DNA of 37,513 nt. It comes from Pseudogracilibacillus sp037892545. Lineage in GTDB: Bacteria; Bacillota; Bacilli; Bacillales; Amphibacillaceae. Both the position numbers and the translations under genes were made by a program. Shown piece after piece: positions 33,886-37,513 of the stretch (its first letter is position 1; each line of letters opens with the position of its first letter). Below the pieces are notes generated by a model, which saw nothing but the letters and a program-made list of their open reading frames with translations, made no database searches and was not told the DNA's origin. The stretch is taken from positions 1 through 37,513 of the forward strand of contig NZ_JBBKBG010000026.1 in the NCBI RefSeq assembly GCF_037892545.1, in the 5' to 3' direction.

Positions 33886-34701
33886 CTATCCTAATCTAGC
33901 AATATCGTTTACTGCTTTCCCCATACTTTCATCATACGCTTTTAAGACACGCTGGTTTTGTTCAAATACTCGATATGCTGCAATCATTTCTGTCATCGAT
34001 TGGCTAACATCGACATTTGAACTTTCTAATGTATGTTGTAATACGTTCACTTCTGCCTCTGTATTATTTATATTTACCGCATTCCCATTTTCTAAACGAA
34101 GCAAATCATGTCCTTCTTTTACAAGATTTTGCACATTCGCGATATATGCAATACCGATTGTTGTGGCACCATCATTCGTTACAATGGACCCTTCCGGTGT
34201 GACATGAAAATCTCCATCATTTGTCATGATGCGATTTCCATTATTATCTAATACGTACAAACCATCATTATTCGTTAAATACCCTTGACCATCTATTGTA
34301 AAATGGCCGTTTCTCGTATAACGTACATCTCCATCTGCCGCTTCCACCGTGAAAAAGGCGCCTCCCGTTTCATCTGGGAAATAACGATCTACTAATGCAA
34401 AATCCGTTGGCATTCCTGTTTCACGAATTGGCCCTTGTTCAAAATGTGGAATCGACTCTTGTGCATATACACCTGTTGTAAGTGACCCAATTGGTTCATT
34501 CGAACGTAATGTCAAACCGTTTTCGGTTGGGATATTTTTCGATTTCATTTGATGGATTAACATCTCTGGAAACGCACGTAAAGCTGCTTTATCTGCTTTA
34601 TAACCAGGCGTTCTAGCATTTGCTAAGTTATTCGAGATCATTTCTTGATTTCGTTGTTGCGCCATCATACCACTAGCAGCAGTATAATATCCACGTAACA
34701 T
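33886..34701 (-). CDS. flhO: Flagellar rod/hook-basal-body protein FlhO (FlgF family)
   Basis: Predicted 271 residues. MLRGYYTAASGMMAQQRNQE, ISNNLANARTPGYKAD and C-terminal LESSNVDVSQSMTEMIAAYRVFEQNQRVL form the conserved rod-protein helices; YTRNGHFTIDGQGYL is the shared central strand. It is exported by the flagellar type III route and builds the rod or proximal hook. ATG at 34701; GGAAAGGG upstream. Placed between mbl and flhP as in B. subtilis. Confidence 0.93.
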   Translation of the reverse strand: MLRGYYTAASGMMAQQRNQEMISNNLANARTPGYKADKAALRAFPEMLIHQMKSKNIPTENGLTLRSNEPIGSLTTGVYAQESIPHFEQGPIRETGMPTDFALVDRYFPDETGGAFFTVEAADGDVRYTRNGHFTIDGQGYLTNNDGLYVLDNNGNRIMTNDGDFHVTPEGSIVTNDGATTIGIAYIANVQNLVKEGHDLLRLENGNAVNINNTEAEVNVLQHTLESSNVDVSQSMTEMIAAYRVFEQNQRVLKAYDESMGKAVNDIARLG

Positions 34702-34739
34702 AATCGTGCACGCCCTTTCCGAAAATTACTTCCACTTCT

Positions 34740-35738
34740 CTAGCCGATTTTCTTATCTACTTTATCAATATTTTGTAACATTAAACCAGTACCTTTAGCA
34801 ACACAATTCATCGGCTCTTCTGCTACTAATACTGGAACTTTTAATTCCTCTGCTAATAACTGGTCAATCCCGTGAATCATTGCTCCACCACCAGTTAAAA
34901 TAATACCACGGTCGATAATGTCTGCGGATAACTCAGGTGGTGTTCTTTCAAGGACAGATTTTGCAGCTTGAACGATTAATGCAACAGGCTCTCTTAATGC
35001 CTCTTCCACTTCATTCGAGCTAACTGTAATAGTACGTGGTAATCCACTTACCATGTCGCGTCCGCGAATATCCATCGTTTCTGTACGACCATCTTTGAAA
35101 ACTGTTCCGATATTAATTTTAATTTCTTCGGCAGTTCTCTCCCCGATTAATAATTTATATTTATGTTTAATATATTGTAAAATATCTTGGTTAAACGTAT
35201 CACCAGCAACTTTAATAGACTCTGCTGTTACGATATCTCCCATCGAAAGTACTGCAACGTCTGTCGTTCCTCCACCGATATCAATTACCATATTACCGCT
35301 CGGTTGGAAAATCTCCATTCCTGCACCAATCGCCGCAACTTTTGGCTCTTCTTCTAAATACACACGACGACCACCAGATTTTTCTGCCGCTTCTTTAATT
35401 GCTTTTTGTTCTACTTTTGTAATGTTTGTAGGACAGCAAATAAGCATTCTCGGCTTTGATAAAAATCCTTTTACATTAATTTTGTTTATAAAGTGTTTTA
35501 ACATTGCTTCTGTTATATCAAAGTCAGCGATAACACCGTCTTTTAATGGGCGAATTGCTTCAATATTCCCTGGTGTTCTACCTACCATCATATAAGCCTC
35601 TTCCCCAACTGCTAAAACTTTCCCTTGTGTACGGTCCATCGCAACTACTGCTGGCTCATTTAATACGATTCCTTTTCCCTTTACGTGAATTAGTACGTTA
35701 GCTGTACCTAAGTCAATTCCAATATCTCTTGAAAACAT
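34740..35738 (-). CDS. mbl: MreB-like actin homologue Mbl
   Basis: Predicted 332 residues. Actin-fold ATP sites are DIGIDLGTANVLIHVKGKGIV near the start, VIDIGGGTTDVAVLS, and ILTGGGAMIHGI. It polymerises under the membrane and guides lateral wall synthesis. Position after spoIIID and close match to the Mbl version (rather than MreB or MreBH) support the symbol. ATG at 35738 with AGGAGG 11 bases upstream. First of the mbl-flhO-flhP-fabZ set. Confidence 0.95.
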   Translation of the reverse strand: MFSRDIGIDLGTANVLIHVKGKGIVLNEPAVVAMDRTQGKVLAVGEEAYMMVGRTPGNIEAIRPLKDGVIADFDITEAMLKHFINKINVKGFLSKPRMLICCPTNITKVEQKAIKEAAEKSGGRRVYLEEEPKVAAIGAGMEIFQPSGNMVIDIGGGTTDVAVLSMGDIVTAESIKVAGDTFNQDILQYIKHKYKLLIGERTAEEIKINIGTVFKDGRTETMDIRGRDMVSGLPRTITVSSNEVEEALREPVALIVQAAKSVLERTPPELSADIIDRGIILTGGGAMIHGIDQLLAEELKVPVLVAEEPMNCVAKGTGLMLQNIDKVDKKIG

Positions 35739-35811
35739 GAAATGTTTGTCCTCCTAACACAGATTATATATAAAATTCATAGCCTGTATATTTGTATTCT
35801 TCTAACATTAC

Positions 35812-35820
35812 ATTTTACCA
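35812..35820 (-). promoter_or_regulatory. Candidate extended -10 for mbl
   Basis: The minus strand reads TGGTAAAAT, an extended -10 with one mismatch, about 75 bases before the mbl start. No clear -35 is visible. Confidence 0.3.
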
Positions 35821-35981
35821 CAGTTTCTTACAATATACTTCTAAAATAGTACAATTTTATTGATTTATTTTAGAAATGTTATAGTGGTAATTTTTTACAT
35901 ATAGGAAATGGCTTCAAATCAATGCTTTCAAGGGGTTTTCATCGTATATTTTCGTATGAAATTTCATTCAATTTTCACAAT

Positions 35982-36020
35982 AAAAAAGAAGGAACTCAAA
36001 CGGGGCAGTCTGAACTCCTT
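35982..36020 (-). terminator. Intrinsic terminator between spoIIID and mbl
   Basis: On the minus strand AAGGAGTTCA (36020-36011) pairs with TTGAGTTCCTT (35999-35989) using two G-U pairs, followed by CTTTTTTA. It would separate sporulation-specific spoIIID from mbl. Confidence 0.65.
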
Positions 36021-36033
36021 TTCGAACGAATTA

Positions 36034-36315
36034 TTACAAATATAGATCATCGTGTGTATTTTGTTTTCTTTCTTTTAAGTATTTTTCTTTTGTTGCTTCT
36101 CCCCCTCGAATATGGCGAATAGACTTATGATATTGCAATATTTCTTTTACCTCTTTTGCTAATGTAGCATTAATTTTTGGTAATCGTTCCGTTAAATCTT
36201 TATGAACCGTGCTCTTTGAAACACCAAACTCTCTCGCTATCACTCGAACCGTCTTTTTTGTCTCGATAATATACTTCCCGATTCGGATAGTTCTTTCTTT
36301 GATGTAATCATGCAC
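36034..36315 (-). CDS. spoIIID: Stage III sporulation transcriptional regulator SpoIIID
   Basis: Predicted 93 residues, the same length as B. subtilis SpoIIID and almost identical in its first 75 residues (HDYIKERTIRIGKYIIETKKT, helix-turn-helix FGVSKSTVHKDLTERLP). It binds DNA in the mother cell and modulates sigma-E and sigma-K genes. The start is GTG at 36315 with GGGAGG eight bases upstream. The C-terminal 15 residues differ from B. subtilis, as expected for a variable basic tail. It shows the organism can form endospores. Confidence 0.97.
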   Translation of the reverse strand: MHDYIKERTIRIGKYIIETKKTVRVIAREFGVSKSTVHKDLTERLPKINATLAKEVKEILQYHKSIRHIRGGEATKEKYLKERKQNTHDDLYL

Positions 36316-36400
36316 ACCGTTCGCCTCCCTATGCTCATTTCCGAGGTGTTAGATGAGACTTGATGCGGTGTTTACATGCTTTCGCTACTGCTTGTTCCAT

Positions 36401-36476
36401 AAACGTTTCATGCACTTTTCACGCACCCCAGATATTTCATTTCGTCTTTATATATGTTTATTAATGAAACGTTTTC
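36401..36476. repeat. Two AAACGTTT palindromes upstream of spoIIID
   Basis: AAACGTTT occurs at 36401-36408 and 36467-36474, each flanked by part of TGAAACGTTTTCA. They lie in 36316-36550, a stretch that otherwise holds no gene I can support. They could be binding sites; the second is one base short of a catabolite-response element, so I do not name a regulator. Confidence 0.3.
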
Positions 36477-36558
36477 AATATGCTAAAAATATTAACTTTT
36501 TACGGACAAGTTTTAGTGGAGCGATTGTTGTGTGATTTTACGTAGTATAAGGTTTTAG

Positions 36559-37513
36559 CAGATGCAGTGTGGGGGATTTAGATGCAATGGATGCAACTCG
36601 CAAATTTCGGATGCAACGTACGCGGAAACAGATGCAATGAACAAATTTTAGATGCAACGAATGCGGAAACAGATGCAATAAATAAATTTTAGATGCAATG
36701 AACGCGAAAACAGATGCAATAAATATTTTTTAGATGCAATGAACGAGAAATCAGATGCAATAAATATTTTTTAGATGCAACAAACGCGGAAATAGATGCA
36801 ATAAACAATTTTCAGATGCAACGTACGCGGAAACAGATGCAATAAATATTTTTTGATGCAACGTACGCAAAATCAGATGCAATAAATAAATTTTAGATGC
36901 AACATACGCGAAAACAGATGCAATAAAAATTTTTTAGATGCAACATACGCGAAAACAGATGCAATGAACAAATTTTAGATGCAACGTACGCAAAAACAGA
37001 TGCAATAAAAAATTTCAGATGCAACGAACGAGAAATCAGATGCAATAAAAAATTTTTAGATGCAACGAACACAAAAATAGATGCAATAAAAATTTTTTAG
37101 ATGCAACGAACGAGAAAATAGATGCAATGAACGCAGAAACAGATGCAATATAAATTTTTTAGATGCAACAAACACAAAAACAGATGCGATAAACAAATTT
37201 CAGATGCAACATACACGGAAACAGATGCAATGAACAAATTTTAGATGCAACGAACGAGAAATCAGATGCAATAAAAATTTTTTAGATGCAACGTACGTGA
37301 AAACAGATGCAATAAAAAAATTTTAGATGCAACGTACGCGAAAACAGATGCAATAAAAAAATTTTAGATGCAACGTACGCAAAAACAGATACAATAAAAA
37401 ATTTCAGATGCAACGAACGAGAAATCAGATGCAATAAATATTTTTTAGATGCAACAAACGCGAAAATAGATGTAATAAGCAAATTTCAGATGCAACAAAC
37501 ACAAAATTGATGC
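36559..37513. repeat. Long array of about 48 AGATGCAA repeats, period about 20.5 bp, 41-bp higher-order unit
   Basis: GATGCAA recurs about every 20-21 bases from about 36559 to the window edge, roughly 48 copies by hand count, and continues beyond it. Two unit types alternate: type A AGATGCAACGnACGCG followed by AAAAC, and type B AGATGCAAT followed by an A/T-only tail. Together they make a ~41-bp unit. Some neighbouring 41-bp units are nearly identical near the right end, a sign of recent expansion. No gene is seen. Open frames across it on the minus strand are low-complexity and lack ribosome sites. Confidence 0.9.

Noticed and set aside
36464..36477. Catabolite-response element
   Set aside because: TGAAACGTTTTCA is 13 bases and one short of the consensus spacing, and no catabolic gene is adjacent.
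37282..37482. Hydrophobic 66-residue protein on the minus strand
   Set aside because: It is translated repeat sequence without a ribosome site; the same open frame arises from any A/T-rich array of this kind.
36559..37513. CRISPR array
   Set aside because: The repeats are only about 20 bp apart with no unique spacers of 30-40 bp, the units drift gradually, and no cas gene is in the window.
1..37513. Insertion sequences, prophage genes, tRNA or rRNA genes
   Set aside because: I saw no transposase or integrase motif, no phage structural gene, and no cloverleaf or rRNA-like sequence on either strand.

Overview
The window looks like a low-GC, spore-forming, motile Bacillaceae chromosome. The evidence is a spoIIID-mbl-flhO-flhP-fabZ block in the Bacillus subtilis order, a ComK-like competence factor, a TagO-type enzyme, a SwrC-type efflux pump and strong AGGAGG-type ribosome binding sites. 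The feel is of an Oceanobacillus/Virgibacillus-like relative, but the genus cannot be fixed from this sequence alone.

Layout. (1) Positions 22343 down to 249, minus strand: one apparent 16-gene operon of about 22 kb with gaps under about 60 bp and several 4-8 bp overlaps. From its 5' end it encodes three glycosyltransferases, an ABC-2 polysaccharide exporter (TagG-type permease plus a tandem two-domain ATPase with a lysine-rich repeat tail), two large paralogous GT-A glycosyltransferases, and then nine genes in which eight ATP-grasp proteins surround one cytosolic CapA-like protein. (2) Positions 22601-23914, divergent, plus strand: a nucleotide-sugar dehydrogenase of the N-acetylhexosaminuronate-forming type. 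A palindrome lies between the divergent genes. (3) 23957-27113: an APC permease, tagO and a small unknown gene. (4) 27190-31112: an RND pump and its lipoprotein adaptor. (5) 31244-31690: a short ComK-like gene. (6) 31691-32311: no firm gene, but eight copies of a 21-bp repeat. (7) 32312-36315: fabZ, a small membrane protein, flhP, flhO, mbl and spoIIID. (8) 36316-37513: no gene. From about 36550 to the window edge there is an array of about 48 copies of a GATGCAA-cored ~20.5-bp repeat.

How the genes may work together. The dehydrogenase would supply an acidic amino sugar. TagO or another priming enzyme and the glycosyltransferases would build a polymer on a lipid carrier. The ATP-grasp ligases would join amino acids or short peptides to it by amide bonds, and the ABC transporter would export it. 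The nearest known precedent is the teichuronopeptide of alkaliphilic Bacillus halodurans, whose TupA protein is an ATP-grasp enzyme. The number of ligases here, their two distinct families, the acylphosphatase-like domains fused to four of them, and the shared SxSWKxTxPxR tail suggest a peptide-decorated anionic surface polymer assembled by a multi-enzyme complex. This is inference. The most striking detail is reciprocal decay: in three ATP-grasp/acylphosphatase fusions the ATP-grasp motifs are intact and the acylphosphatase catalytic residues are lost, while in the fourth the reverse is true.
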